A model generated the notes under the pieces. It did no database searches. It saw nothing but the letters and a program-made list of their open reading frames with translations, and had not been told where the DNA came from. The position numbers were made by a program, and so were the translations under genes. Shown in pieces: positions 46,223 to 55,469 of a stretch of DNA of 64,000 nucleotides. The stretch is taken from assembly GCA_001871905.1 (NCBI GenBank), contig MNUG01000017.1, forward strand, positions 62,397 through 126,396. Direction: 5' to 3'. The DNA is from Alphaproteobacteria bacterium CG1_02_46_17. GTDB lineage: Bacteria > Pseudomonadota > Alphaproteobacteria > Micavibrionales > Micavibrionaceae. The stretch's first letter is position 1. Every line of letters begins with the position of its first letter.

Positions 46223-46671
46223 ATTTTCTTTCCTTGTTCACGGTTCGTTGTGTACAGCTTGGCCATAATTTCAAAAATAAAAGCAGTACTCCACCCGAAT
46301 AACAATAACCCGTTGATGGCCTCGGTTCCAGATAGAACACGCCACTTATGTGTCAAGACCACGTCACCATAACCGACTGTTGTAAAGGTCGCCGACGAAA
46401 AATACAGGGCATCTTCCAAAGTGGGTAAAGCCTCCGGCTCCAGATACCAGAATAGCAATGTCCACAGCCACATATCCATCATCAACGCCGTACAGATCAC
46501 AAACACGGCAACTGTGAGCGTGGGGATCGTCCAATGCCGGCCAAAAAAGCTGACAAACGGGCGCGAATGGTGATCGATAAACCGGAACACCCAGTCACAG
46601 ACAAGGGCGTGCAGGATGACCGTAATCCCTATCATGAACAGGCCCAAAAGCAATTTAGCCAATAAAAACAT
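46219..46671 (-). CDS. Two-TM potassium channel protein
   Basis: 150-aa membrane protein of the ion_trans_2 family with three or four hydrophobic segments. The pore helix and selectivity filter are [16 protein letters not shown], the canonical TVGYGD. There is no cytoplasmic RCK domain. ATGA overlap links it to dapD, so it heads that transcript. A role in potassium flux follows from the filter; regulation is unknown. Confidence 0.85.
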   Translation of the reverse strand: MFLLAKLLLGLFMIGITVILHALVCDWVFRFIDHHSRPFVSFFGRHWTIPTLTVAVFVICTALMMDMWLWTLLFWYLEPEALPTLEDALYFSSATFTTVGYGDVVLTHKWRVLSGTEAINGLLLFGWSTAFIFEIMAKLYTTNREQGKKI

Positions 46672-46733
46672 AGTGGAAAATCCAAAAAACGCATTATATA
46701 GAAGGAGTTAATTCTAAACAAAGGATCAGAATT

Positions 46734-47573
46734 GTGAAGCCTCTGCTACTTTATACATACCTGTTTATTTTCCTTTTTGCACCTGTTTCCTTCGCGCAAA
46801 CAAAGGCTGTGGCCCAGACCATGACCTATGACGTCTTCGCAGGGGGCATTCATGCGCTCGATGCAAAACTGGTGATCGAAACAGATAAAAAGGACTATGA
46901 CATTACCTTGTCTTCTGCCACGCATGGCTTCTTGAAAACTTTAGCCCCGTGGTCGGGTATTTACACAACCTCCGGAACCTTTGACGTCAAAAACACGCCT
47001 TTTCCCAAAGAGCATGTCGCCATGTCCACTTGGAAAGGCGACACAGAAGAAAAACGCTATAGCTATGACGGCAAAGGAGATTTTTTGTCCTACCATGTCA
47101 GTGAAACCGATGGGGACGAGGAACCACGGGACAAAACACCGGAGACAATCGACTCGGAGTTGACCAAGGATTCAACAGACCTGCTTTCGGCAACCCTCAA
47201 ACTATTGATGGAACTCCCAGCAACACAAACTTGTGCCGGAGAGAGCATCATATTTGATGGTGACCGCAATTTCAAACTGGTCTTTAGCAGCACAACACCC
47301 GAAACTCTCAAGAAATCCCGCTATAATATCTATGAAGGAGAAAGCCTCTCCTGTCAGGTCGAAGTGGTTCCCGACAAGGGCAAATGGCGCAAAAAACCGC
47401 GTGGCTGGCTGTCCATTCAGGAACAGGGGCGCAAAAAAGGTGGTCTTCCGACCATCTGGCTGGGACGAATGAGTGAGACCTCCCCCTATATTCCGGTCAA
47501 GATCAGGGTCAAAACCGACTACGGGACTTTGTTCATGCACCTGACTTCTTACAAGACTGATGGTGCAAATTAA
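46734..47573 (+). CDS. DUF3108 domain periplasmic protein
   Basis: 279-aa protein starting at a GTG preceded by AAGGA. It has a Sec signal peptide (about residues 1-21, ending SFAQT). The DUF3108 pattern is visible in MTYDVFAGGIHALDAKLVIE, YDITLSSATHGFLKTLAPWSGIYTTSG and DLLSATLKLLMEL, ending PVKIRVKTDYGTLFMHLT. Family members are periplasmic beta-rich proteins of unknown function. Confidence 0.85.
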   Translation: MKPLLLYTYLFIFLFAPVSFAQTKAVAQTMTYDVFAGGIHALDAKLVIETDKKDYDITLSSATHGFLKTLAPWSGIYTTSGTFDVKNTPFPKEHVAMSTWKGDTEEKRYSYDGKGDFLSYHVSETDGDEEPRDKTPETIDSELTKDSTDLLSATLKLLMELPATQTCAGESIIFDGDRNFKLVFSSTTPETLKKSRYNIYEGESLSCQVEVVPDKGKWRKKPRGWLSIQEQGRKKGGLPTIWLGRMSETSPYIPVKIRVKTDYGTLFMHLTSYKTDGAN

Positions 47574-47590
47574 CCCCGTCCTCTAGTTAC

Positions 47591-47641
47591 GTCATTCCCC
47601 GAATCTGCACAGCAGATTCTAGGGTAATCCAGCAAAATGAC
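47591..47641. repeat. Small palindromic intergenic element
   Basis: Outer ends GTCATT and AATGAC are complementary. The centre holds GAATCTGC-ACA-GCAGATTC, a perfect 8-bp hairpin, followed by GGTAATCCAG. It resembles the short REP-like elements near 20.1 and 35.96 kb, which share GTCATT...AATCCAG. Confidence 0.6.
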
Positions 47642-47745
47642 ATAATAATTGCAAAATCCCGAAAGATGAGGACTATAGATGTCACGCACTGCAATATTTA
47701 GTGACTTGAGCCAAAATTTGTCTTAAGCAAAATGGGTTTTGAATT

Positions 47746-49116
47746 ATGAGTAACACCGCAAAAAAAGTTTATCAGGCCATGCCACAAAGTAAAAAAGAAC
47801 TCGCCGTTATCATTCTGGCCGCAGGGAAGGGAACGCGCATGCAATCCGCCCTGCCCAAAGTCATGCACAAAATTGCAGGCCTGCCGATGATCTCGCACAT
47901 TGTGAGAACAGCCGAATCTTTGAAACCCAAAAAAATCATCACGGTAATTGCCCCCGACATGGACAGCGTGGCCGAAGCGGTCTCCCCTCATCCAGTTGCA
48001 ATCCAGAAGCAACAAAAAGGAACCGCCGATGCCGTCAAATGCGCAGTAGATGAACTCGGTGAGTTTAAGGGTGATGTTCTGGTCTTGTGCGGCGATGTCC
48101 CCTTGGTCACGTCTGCCACCTTGCAATCCTTTATTGACCATCACAGAATGGGGCAAAATTTCGGCGCAACCGTTCTGGCCATCGCCCCGCCAAATCCGAC
48201 CGGATACGGGCGCATCTTTCAAAATCCTGATGGGACGCTCAACCGCATTGTTGAGGAAAAAGACGCAACCTCCGATGAAAAACTGGTGCGTCTGGCCAAT
48301 AGCGGCCTGATGATTATAAACGGCGAAAACCTTGCCGACCATCTGAACAAAATCAAAAACAAAAACGCCCAAGGCGAATTCTATCTGGTCGATCTGCCCA
48401 GAATTCTTGCTGACCAAAATATTCCGACCGGTGTCATTCGCGGGGAGTTTCAGGAATTGCGCGGCGTGAATTCCCGCACCCAACTGGGCGAACTCGAACT
48501 GGCGTGGCAACACCGAAAACGGATCGAGATCATGGAATCGGGAGTAACTCTTCAAGACGCCAACACAGTTTATTTCTCGAACGATACTAAAATAGGACGC
48601 GACAGCATCATTGGCCCGTCAGTCATCTTTGGCCCTCATGTCGAGATTGAAGACAATGTTGAGATTAAAGCCTTCAGCCATATCGAAGGGGCAAAAATAA
48701 AATCCGGCGCTTCAATTGGCCCGTTTGCCCGCATCCGGCCTGAAACTGTGATCGAAGAAAACGCTCGCATTGGAAATTTTGTCGAAGTTAAAAATTCAAA
48801 AATCGGCAAGGGCGCCAAAGCCAATCATCTGGGTTATATTGGTGACGCAGAACTGGGCGACCATTCCAACTTTGGCTGTGGCGCGATTACCGTCAATTAT
48901 GATGGCAAAACCAAATCGAAAACCAAAATCGGCAAGGACGTGATGATCGGCTCGAACAGCTCGCTGATTGCCCCGATTGAAATCGGGAATGGAGCCTATA
49001 TTGCAGCAGGCAGCACCCTGACCAAAGATGTAGAAGCAGACGCGCTGGTCATTGCCCGCTCCGAAACAAAAACCTTACCCGGCAAAGCCAAAGGCCGCCT
49101 GAAGACACACTCGTAA
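47746..49116 (+). CDS. glmU: Bifunctional GlmU uridyltransferase/acetyltransferase
   Basis: 456-aa enzyme that makes UDP-GlcNAc. The N-terminal uridyltransferase has VIILAAGKGTRMQSALPKVMHKIAG, QKGTADAVKCA and VLCGDVPLV. The C-terminal left-handed beta-helix acetyltransferase has GPFARIRPETVIEENARIGNFVEVKNSKIG, NHLGYIGDAELG and NYDGKTKSKTKIG. An N-terminal extension of about 17 residues precedes the core. It is followed 27 bp later by glmS, giving consecutive steps of amino-sugar synthesis. Confidence 0.98.
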   Translation: MSNTAKKVYQAMPQSKKELAVIILAAGKGTRMQSALPKVMHKIAGLPMISHIVRTAESLKPKKIITVIAPDMDSVAEAVSPHPVAIQKQQKGTADAVKCAVDELGEFKGDVLVLCGDVPLVTSATLQSFIDHHRMGQNFGATVLAIAPPNPTGYGRIFQNPDGTLNRIVEEKDATSDEKLVRLANSGLMIINGENLADHLNKIKNKNAQGEFYLVDLPRILADQNIPTGVIRGEFQELRGVNSRTQLGELELAWQHRKRIEIMESGVTLQDANTVYFSNDTKIGRDSIIGPSVIFGPHVEIEDNVEIKAFSHIEGAKIKSGASIGPFARIRPETVIEENARIGNFVEVKNSKIGKGAKANHLGYIGDAELGDHSNFGCGAITVNYDGKTKSKTKIGKDVMIGSNSSLIAPIEIGNGAYIAAGSTLTKDVEADALVIARSETKTLPGKAKGRLKTHS

Positions 49117-49143
49117 CAGAATTTATATAAAGGGAGTAACACC

Positions 49144-50970
49144 ATGTGCGGAATTATCGGAATCGTCTCAACCAAAAACATTGTGCCTTCGCTGGTTGAA
49201 GGGTTAAAACGCCTTGAATATCGCGGTTATGACTCGGCAGGTGTAGCAACACTCGAACACGGCCATATTGTCCGCTGCCGCGCCGAAGGTAAACTAGCCA
49301 ATCTCGAAGAACGCTTGAGTCAACATCCCATGACCGGCACCATCGGCATCGGTCACACACGTTGGGCAACCCATGGCGAACCAACCGAGAATAACGCGCA
49401 CCCGCACGCCACCAAACGCGTTGCCGTGGTGCATAACGGCATCATTGAAAACTACGCCGACCTCAAGGAAGAATTGATGGCGCATCAAGTGCGCTTTGAA
49501 ACCGATACCGACACCGAAGTCATCGCCCATCTGGTCGATCAATATATGACCCAAGGGGATTCACCCGAAGACGCCGCCCACAAGGCTTTTGATCGTCTGC
49601 GCGGGGCATATTCTGTGGTGCTGATGTTCACGGGAGAAACCAATTTGCTGATCGGGGCACGTCAGGGAACCCCTCTGGCTGTCGGGTATGGCGACGGGGA
49701 AATGTATATCGCCTCTGATTCCTATGCCCTCTCGCCTTTCACGCGCAAAATCAGCTTTCTGGAAGATGGCGACCGCATGGTGGTCACCAACGACAATATC
49801 AAATTGATGAATGCCAAACGCAAACCGGTTGATCGTCCGGTACGCATCACGGCACAATCGGGTGCCACGGCAGGCAAAGGCGAATACCGCCACTTCATGC
49901 TGAAAGAAATTTATGAACAACCCTCTGTGATTGCCGACACATTGAACAGCTTCGTCAATCCGGCGACCAATCGCATCTCGATCCCCAATGAAGTTCTGGA
50001 AGCGATGCTGCGCGCCCCACGAATTACGTTGATTGCTTGTGGTACGGCATACTATGCCTGTCTGGTGGCCAAATACTGGTTTGAAACCATCGCGCGCGTT
50101 CCCTGCGAAGTCGATGTCGCCTCGGAATTCCGCTACCGCGAAGCCCCGCTGCCTTCTGACGGTCTGGCCATTTTCGTGTCCCAGTCGGGGGAAACGCTCG
50201 ACACACTCGAAGCTTTGAGATACTGCAAACGCGAACGCCAGATGTGCCTCTCCATCGTCAACACGATTGAAAGCACGATTGAACGCGAATCCCATTTGTG
50301 CCTGCACACGCTGGCGGGCCCTGAAATCGGAGTGGCCTCGACCAAGGCTTTCACCACCCAGTTGACCACGCTGGCCTGCCTTGCCCTGTCTCTGGCCTCG
50401 ACCAAGGGCGTCATCTCTCAAGCGCAAGAAGCCGACCACGCCTATGAACTCCGCGCCATGCCGAAAATTGCGGCGGCCATCCTCAGCCATGACGCCCAGA
50501 TCAACGATATTGCCAAAGAAATTTCAGTGGCGCGTGACGTGCTCTATCTCGGGCGCGGCGCACTCTATCCTCTGGCTCTCGAAGGTGCTTTGAAACTCAA
50601 GGAAATTTCCTACATCCATGCCGAAGGCTACGCCTCGGGCGAAATGAAACACGGGCCCATCGCCCTGATCGACGATCAGGTGCCTGTCGTGGTTCTCGCT
50701 CCGTCCGATAAATTGTTCGAAAAAACTGCATCAAATGTTCAGGAAACCATCGCGCGTGGCGGAAAAATCCTGCTCATCACCGATGAAAAAGGGGCCAAGC
50801 AACTGGGCACAGCCTGCACATGGACGGTGACCATACCGGAAATGCATCCCTTTATCACCCCGATCCTCTATGCCCTGCCGATCCAGCTTCTGGCCTACCA
50901 TGCCGCCGTCGCCAAGGGAACAGATGTTGACCAACCGCGCAATCTTGCCAAATCGGTAACGGTGGAATAA
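49144..50970 (+). CDS. glmS: Glucosamine-6-phosphate synthase (isomerizing)
   Basis: 608-aa amidotransferase converting fructose-6-phosphate and glutamine to glucosamine-6-phosphate. MCGIIGIV exposes the N-terminal nucleophile Cys after Met removal. GHTRWATHGEPTENNAHPH belongs to the glutaminase domain. SIS domains hold LIACGTAYYACLV, SQSGETLDTLEAL and HAEGYASGEMKHGPIALI, and the tail is LAKSVTVE. AAGGGAG precedes the ATG. The 27-bp gap to glmU leaves no room for a glmS ribozyme. Confidence 0.98.
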   Translation: MCGIIGIVSTKNIVPSLVEGLKRLEYRGYDSAGVATLEHGHIVRCRAEGKLANLEERLSQHPMTGTIGIGHTRWATHGEPTENNAHPHATKRVAVVHNGIIENYADLKEELMAHQVRFETDTDTEVIAHLVDQYMTQGDSPEDAAHKAFDRLRGAYSVVLMFTGETNLLIGARQGTPLAVGYGDGEMYIASDSYALSPFTRKISFLEDGDRMVVTNDNIKLMNAKRKPVDRPVRITAQSGATAGKGEYRHFMLKEIYEQPSVIADTLNSFVNPATNRISIPNEVLEAMLRAPRITLIACGTAYYACLVAKYWFETIARVPCEVDVASEFRYREAPLPSDGLAIFVSQSGETLDTLEALRYCKRERQMCLSIVNTIESTIERESHLCLHTLAGPEIGVASTKAFTTQLTTLACLALSLASTKGVISQAQEADHAYELRAMPKIAAAILSHDAQINDIAKEISVARDVLYLGRGALYPLALEGALKLKEISYIHAEGYASGEMKHGPIALIDDQVPVVVLAPSDKLFEKTASNVQETIARGGKILLITDEKGAKQLGTACTWTVTIPEMHPFITPILYALPIQLLAYHAAVAKGTDVDQPRNLAKSVTVE

Positions 50971-51027
50971 ATAACGCTGATGATGAAAATTATTCTGGAC
51001 GACTCAACAAGGGAATAAAACCTTTCC

Positions 51028-52476
51028 CTAATCTGCCGTGACTTGAGCAATTGCTTCGGGCAAACCATTATTATTTGCCGAACCTTGAACAACAGTCACA
51101 GTCCGTTGCGGGAATGGAATTTCAATTCCGGCTTTATCAAAAGCATGTTTCATCCGGCGGTTAAATTCACGCCCGACATACCATTGACGGATCGGCAGTG
51201 TTTTTATTCTGGCCTTGATAACCACGGCACTATCCGCGAACCGGTCAAGCCCGAGAATCTCCAAAGGTTCAAGAATAAACGGCCCATGCTCCGGATCTGT
51301 TCTCAACTCCGCATCAACCTCTTTCAAAACCTCGACCACGCGATCAGTATCAACATTATAGGTCACACCAATATCCATGACATAGTAACTGTAATCCTTG
51401 GTCAGATTCTGGATGGTGGTAATTTCGCTAAACGGGATTGTATAAACAATACCGGCCATATCGCGCATCTGGACTTTACGCAAAGTAATGCGCTCGATCA
51501 CACCGGTATAACCCCCCAGTGTTGCAACATCCCCGACCCGTACCAGATCTTCGAGAACAATCGTGAATCCGGACAGGAAATCCTTGACCATCGTCTGGGC
51601 GCCAAACCCGAACGCAACACCAATCACACCGGCACCAGCCAAAAGCGGAGTTACATTAATTCCGACCTCCGACAACAAAACCAGACCGAACATCACGGCA
51701 AACACAATCAACACCACATTGCGGACAATCGGCAACAGGGTTTTGGCCCGGGTCTGGTTCCGGTCATCAGCTTTTTTGAAAATATAGGACAGATAAAGCC
51801 CGACAGCTTCCCAGATCAGCGCGGCAAAAAACGCGACAAACAAAACGGTAAACACCGTGCCTAGAGTCGCACGCATCTGGTCACTTTCAAAGATATGGTC
51901 AATTGCCGCGATCGACCATATTTTGCCCAGTGTGTAAACCGCCATGCCCGAGATCAATAATTTCAAGAGCATCTGCAAAACATTCGTATAGACATTAAAT
52001 CTTGAAAGTCTCAATCCGACTTTTTGCGAAATCCTTTCGACCATCCGTAAAATTTTGCGCGACATTTGCCGGACACCGAGAAAAAAGCCACTGGCAACCA
52101 GCAAGACAACAGCCGACCCTGCGAGTTGATGCACCAAAGAAGAGGACAGGTTATTTTTATCGAGAAAAGTCTCATACTCTCTGACAACATTGGACACACC
52201 CTCTCGAACACCGATAGCCTCGGTAAACGGCGCGAGAGCAGGAGCGGCCTCCTCCATTTTTTGCTGCTCGACCAGCAATTTCAAATCGCTGATAAATTCG
52301 GCGCGCGACTGGTCATTTTCCAGCGTGTCAATCAAACGGGACACATCTTTTTTGTCCACAGACTGCTCCCCAGAGGTTTCCCCAGCAGGGTCAGCGGCGC
52401 GGGCAGACGTCCCCGCAAAGGACAACAAGCCAAGACAAATAACAAAAGAAAGGACGGGGAGAATAAATTTTTTCAT
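51028..52476 (-). CDS. MscS family mechanosensitive channel
   Basis: 482-aa protein. The ATG at 52476 starts a signal peptide (MKKFILPVLSFVICL...SARAA). A periplasmic helical domain of about 100 residues, four or more TM helices and the MscS core follow. The pore-lining TM3 is AGAGVIGVAFGFGAQTMVKDFLSGF, followed by GDVATLGGYTGVIERITLRKVQMRDM. It is longer than E. coli MscS and closer to medium-size MscS relatives. It releases solutes under hypo-osmotic stress (family knowledge). Confidence 0.93.
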   Translation of the reverse strand: MKKFILPVLSFVICLGLLSFAGTSARAADPAGETSGEQSVDKKDVSRLIDTLENDQSRAEFISDLKLLVEQQKMEEAAPALAPFTEAIGVREGVSNVVREYETFLDKNNLSSSLVHQLAGSAVVLLVASGFFLGVRQMSRKILRMVERISQKVGLRLSRFNVYTNVLQMLLKLLISGMAVYTLGKIWSIAAIDHIFESDQMRATLGTVFTVLFVAFFAALIWEAVGLYLSYIFKKADDRNQTRAKTLLPIVRNVVLIVFAVMFGLVLLSEVGINVTPLLAGAGVIGVAFGFGAQTMVKDFLSGFTIVLEDLVRVGDVATLGGYTGVIERITLRKVQMRDMAGIVYTIPFSEITTIQNLTKDYSYYVMDIGVTYNVDTDRVVEVLKEVDAELRTDPEHGPFILEPLEILGLDRFADSAVVIKARIKTLPIRQWYVGREFNRRMKHAFDKAGIEIPFPQRTVTVVQGSANNNGLPEAIAQVTAD

Positions 52477-52573
52477 ACGGACAACTATAAAACCCTTGCC
52501 TTGAAAAACAACCCCCCCTATTGCCATCCCCCAAAAAATTGACAAACAATCCATGCCGGACTACTCTCCCCGC

Positions 52574-53080
52574 ATGACACAAAAAATTTCCCTGATCGTT
52601 GCCATGGCGCAAAACAGAACCATCGGACGCGGCAATGATTTACCGTGGCACATCCCCGAGGATTTGAAATATTTCAAAACCGTTACGTCGGGAAAACCGG
52701 TCATTATGGGGCGCAAAACCTTTGACTCGATTCTGGCGCGTCTGGGGAAACCTTTGCCCAACCGCCCGCATTATATTATCAGCCGCACAAAGATTGATCG
52801 GGATGACATCACATGGTGTCCTTCTTTGGAAGCCGCCATCAATGCGGCAAAATCCAGCCATCCGGACTCCGAGATCATCATCATGGGCGGGGCGAGTATC
52901 TATGAACAGGCCATTCCTCTGGTTGACCGGATGTATCTGACAATTGTTCATGGTGACGTGGACGGGGACGCGTGGTTTGCTGACTTTGATAAAAACGACT
53001 GGCTGGAAATAGAAAAGACCAGCTCGTCTTTTGAGAACTGGTCTTATGATTTTGTAATATTGGAAAGAAAAGAGAGCTAA
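52574..53080 (+). CDS. folA: Dihydrofolate reductase
   Basis: 168-aa enzyme regenerating tetrahydrofolate for thymidylate synthase. The ATG at 52574 (MTQKISLIVAMAQ) matches the usual N-terminus; one 7 codons upstream is possible. Motifs are RTIGRGNDLPWHIPEDLKYFK, PVIMGRKTFDSI, PNRPHYIISR and IIIMGGASIYEQAIPLVDRMYLTIVHGDVDGDAWF. No Shine-Dalgarno sequence is visible. It is transcribed away from mscS. Confidence 0.96.
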   Translation: MTQKISLIVAMAQNRTIGRGNDLPWHIPEDLKYFKTVTSGKPVIMGRKTFDSILARLGKPLPNRPHYIISRTKIDRDDITWCPSLEAAINAAKSSHPDSEIIIMGGASIYEQAIPLVDRMYLTIVHGDVDGDAWFADFDKNDWLEIEKTSSSFENWSYDFVILERKES

Positions 53081-53484
53081 GGCTCCAAACTTCTAAGAAC
53101 TTGATCCATATCCGGAACAGATCTCCCGATATCTGCTCTCACAATGTAATAGCCATTTGCCAGTCTAGGATCCTTATCAATAAAACGAGCCGCTGCACAA
53201 AATGTATCGCGAGCCTTCCTCATTTCATCGATTACAATAAGAGGGACTCTTTCTCCACTTGCATGAACTTGGCTACGCAGCATATCCATGCTCGCCGCGA
53301 CAGATGCCGCTGCTGTTACTGTTGGAATATGGTAATCTGGGCGTACCTTGCTGGTCAGGGCATACCCCCCGCCCTCAGGCTCCGAACGATGAACAATTCG
53401 CTGCGTAACCGCAGATAAGAAATCTTGGGAGAAGCCTAGAATTTCTTGTGCCCGTTCTTCGGCACTTAACACATGGACTGACAT
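53077..53484 (-). CDS. Hypothetical protein, 135 aa
   Basis: The ATG at 53484 (MSVHVLSAEE) has AGAGGTG 8 bases upstream, which supports it as a real gene. It is a soluble, mostly helical protein with segments IPTVTAAASVAASMDMLRSQ and CAAARFIDKDPRL. Not recognised. It overlaps the convergent folA stop by 4 bp and lies after the aminotransferase gene on the same strand. Confidence 0.62.
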   Translation of the reverse strand: MSVHVLSAEERAQEILGFSQDFLSAVTQRIVHRSEPEGGGYALTSKVRPDYHIPTVTAAASVAASMDMLRSQVHASGERVPLIVIDEMRKARDTFCAAARFIDKDPRLANGYYIVRADIGRSVPDMDQVLRSLEP

Positions 53485-53530
53485 AAACACACCTCTATTT
53501 TTTTATTATGAAAAGATCATATACCTATTA

Positions 53531-54787
53531 TCAAGCTTTTTCCAGATATTTCTGTAATCTGTCAAGTGATTGCTCCAGAATTTCCGGAGAAACCGCAAAG
53601 CACATCCGCAAATAATCATGAAACCCTTTGCCAAAGGCCGCACCGGGCGCCAAAGACAAGCCAGCTTCGTCAATCATGTCCTTGACCAGATCATAGGAGT
53701 TTTCACACCCCTCAACCTTGAAGAACGCATAAAAGGCCGAATTCGGACGCACCATCCGCAAGCGCGGCATCAAGGCCATACGCGACATGACCAGTTCCAG
53801 ATTGCTCTGCCATAACGATTTCTGTGAAGCCAGAAACGCCTCGCCATGACGCAATGCCTCGATCCCACCATACTGACTGAATGTCGGCGGGCCCATATTC
53901 TCATATAAAATCAGGTCGCGCACCTTATCCTCGGCGTCAGTCGGCCCCACCAGCCAGCCAAGCCGCCAGCCGGTCATAGCCCAGCTTTTTGAGAAACTAT
54001 TAACCACATAAAGCCGGTCATCCTCACGGGCGTAATCGAGAAAACTGGGCGCACGGCTTGCGTCATGGACGCAGCGTCCATAGACCTCATCGGCAATGAT
54101 CCAGATCCCGCGCTCGCGGGCAAATTTCGTGACCCGCTCGATATCCGGCCCCGACATGGTCCATCCGGTTGGGTTATTCGGTGTCACAATCAATAAGGCT
54201 TTGGTTGTGGCAGTGCAGGTTTCAAACAACCCATCCAGATCCAGCACCCATCCTGTTTCGGTCTGGGTCATCGGATATTCCTGAATGCTTCCGCCTGCCA
54301 GTTCGGTAATCCCGATCAGGTTTTTCCAGATTGGCGTGACCGCCACCACCTCGTCGCCCTCCTCCAGAATGGACAGCAACGCATAATGAACAGCATTGGT
54401 TCCCGAACTGGTCACGGTGATCCGGTTGGTCGGCAGATTGATCCCGTATATGCGGGAATAATAGGTGGCAATTTCCTGCCGCAATTCCGGCAATCCCGCA
54501 CCAAAACTGTAAAACGTCTTACCATCACTCAACGCCGTGTTGACCGCCTGACAGATAAAATCGGGGGTCGAAACAGTCCCCTCACCTTGTGACAAAGACA
54601 AACAGCCGTCACGAGACTTGCCATAGCGCAAAAGCTCCGCCGCACGGTTGGACCCCAAGGTTTTGAAACACTTCCGGTACGCATTTTTGGGTAAGGGAAA
54701 GCTTTGCATTTGCAAAGGTTCTTCAGAACCGGACGAAGAAACAGAAGAAGACAAATTTGATACACGATCAAGTGGATTGGTAAACAT
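53531..54787 (-). CDS. PLP-dependent class I/II aminotransferase
   Basis: 418-aa enzyme of the aspartate aminotransferase fold. An N-terminal Ser-rich extension of about 30 residues is followed by SQGEGTVSTPDFI, TVTSSGTNAVHYALLSIL, the pyridoxal-binding Asn/Pro in IVTPNNPTGWTM, DEVYGRCVH, and the Schiff-base Lys in NSFSKSWAMTGWRLGWLVG. It is a fold-type I amino acid transaminase; the substrate is not clear (aspartate/alanine-type enzymes are likely). A micro-ORF lies upstream on the same strand. Confidence 0.92.
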   Translation of the reverse strand: MFTNPLDRVSNLSSSVSSSGSEEPLQMQSFPLPKNAYRKCFKTLGSNRAAELLRYGKSRDGCLSLSQGEGTVSTPDFICQAVNTALSDGKTFYSFGAGLPELRQEIATYYSRIYGINLPTNRITVTSSGTNAVHYALLSILEEGDEVVAVTPIWKNLIGITELAGGSIQEYPMTQTETGWVLDLDGLFETCTATTKALLIVTPNNPTGWTMSGPDIERVTKFARERGIWIIADEVYGRCVHDASRAPSFLDYAREDDRLYVVNSFSKSWAMTGWRLGWLVGPTDAEDKVRDLILYENMGPPTFSQYGGIEALRHGEAFLASQKSLWQSNLELVMSRMALMPRLRMVRPNSAFYAFFKVEGCENSYDLVKDMIDEAGLSLAPGAAFGKGFHDYLRMCFAVSPEILEQSLDRLQKYLEKA

Positions 54788-54862
54788 GGACGTACCCTGA
54801 TTATGACTGTGAGGGATTAATTTTTTATTCGTGATAAGGGGGGGATAAGAAAATGAAGCGGG

Positions 54863-54949
54863 CTAAGCCGCCGCACATGCCGCAGCCGCACCTGCACTGT
54901 AACAAGCGCAAGAAGCCGAAGTCAAAACTGGGGCGAAAACAAATTCCAT
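54863..54949 (-). CDS. Ala/Cys-rich micro-ORF upstream of the aminotransferase
   Basis: 28 codons from an ATG at 54949: MEFVFAPVLTSASCACY then a Gly/Ala/Cys-rich end (AAAACAAA). Eleven codons are Ala and three are Cys. The stop is followed by a bulged GC-rich stem and a T-rich tract about 80 bp before the aminotransferase start. No ribosome-binding site is evident. It could be an attenuation leader peptide, a small peptide product, or chance. Confidence 0.4.
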   Translation of the reverse strand: MEFVFAPVLTSASCACYSAGAAAACAAA

Positions 54950-55059
54950 GCTGTAAGAAAAACATGAATGAAAAATAAATGCAATAATTTTATGTAAGGT
55001 AAGTTTTGGCCAATTTTTTAATAACGTCTTTTAATGACGTCTTTTAATTTTTCAAAAGA

Positions 55060-55362
55060 CTAACACTGGTCGGAACAATAAAGCCGATGGAATGTCTCGA
55101 TCAATTCGCGGATATCTTCCGCCGCCAGAGAATAGATCACAAACTGTCCTTTTTTACGGGTCGCCACCAATCCTTCTTCGCGCAACAATCCAAGATACTG
55201 GGATGTCTGCGATTGAGACGCAAATTCAGATTCCTGTTCGACGATCTCGCCAGCGGTCATTTCACCTTTTTCAATCAGATGGCACAAGATACTCAACCTG
55301 ACGGGGTGGTTGAGTATTTTAAGAATTCGCAGCACGCGAGTCATATCGTTACGATCGGCCAT
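55060..55362 (-). CDS. ArsR family transcriptional regulator (BigR/SqrR-like)
   Basis: 100-aa winged-helix repressor. The DNA-binding core is LNHPVRLSILCHLIEKGEMTAGEIVEQ, with the recognition helix SQSQTSQYLGLLREEGLVATRKKGQFVIYSL. One Cys sits in helix 2 (SILCHL) and another in the C-terminal HRLYCSDQC. This two-Cys pattern resembles persulfide-responsive BigR/SqrR regulators rather than metal sensors, though that is an inference. It is downstream of nhaA on the same strand. Confidence 0.87.
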   Translation of the reverse strand: MADRNDMTRVLRILKILNHPVRLSILCHLIEKGEMTAGEIVEQESEFASQSQTSQYLGLLREEGLVATRKKGQFVIYSLAAEDIRELIETFHRLYCSDQC

Positions 55363-55469
55363 GTGTTATTTTAATATAAATTCCAATCACATGACAAATA
55401 GATTAATTTTTGTTAAATCACGGAAGACTAATGAACTATGATTTCTGCTGGTCTTCACCAAAAGTCCAT

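Noticed and set aside
47698-48555. Minus-strand frame of 285 codons opposite glmU
   Set aside because: Antisense shadow of glmU; no recognisable domain or ribosome-binding site.
49117-49143. glmS ribozyme or riboswitch before glmS
   Set aside because: Only 27 bp separate glmU and glmS, too short for such an element.
49561-50490. Minus-strand frame of 309 codons opposite glmS
   Set aside because: It is antisense to a firm gene; Arg/Gly/Phe-rich composition typical of a shadow frame.
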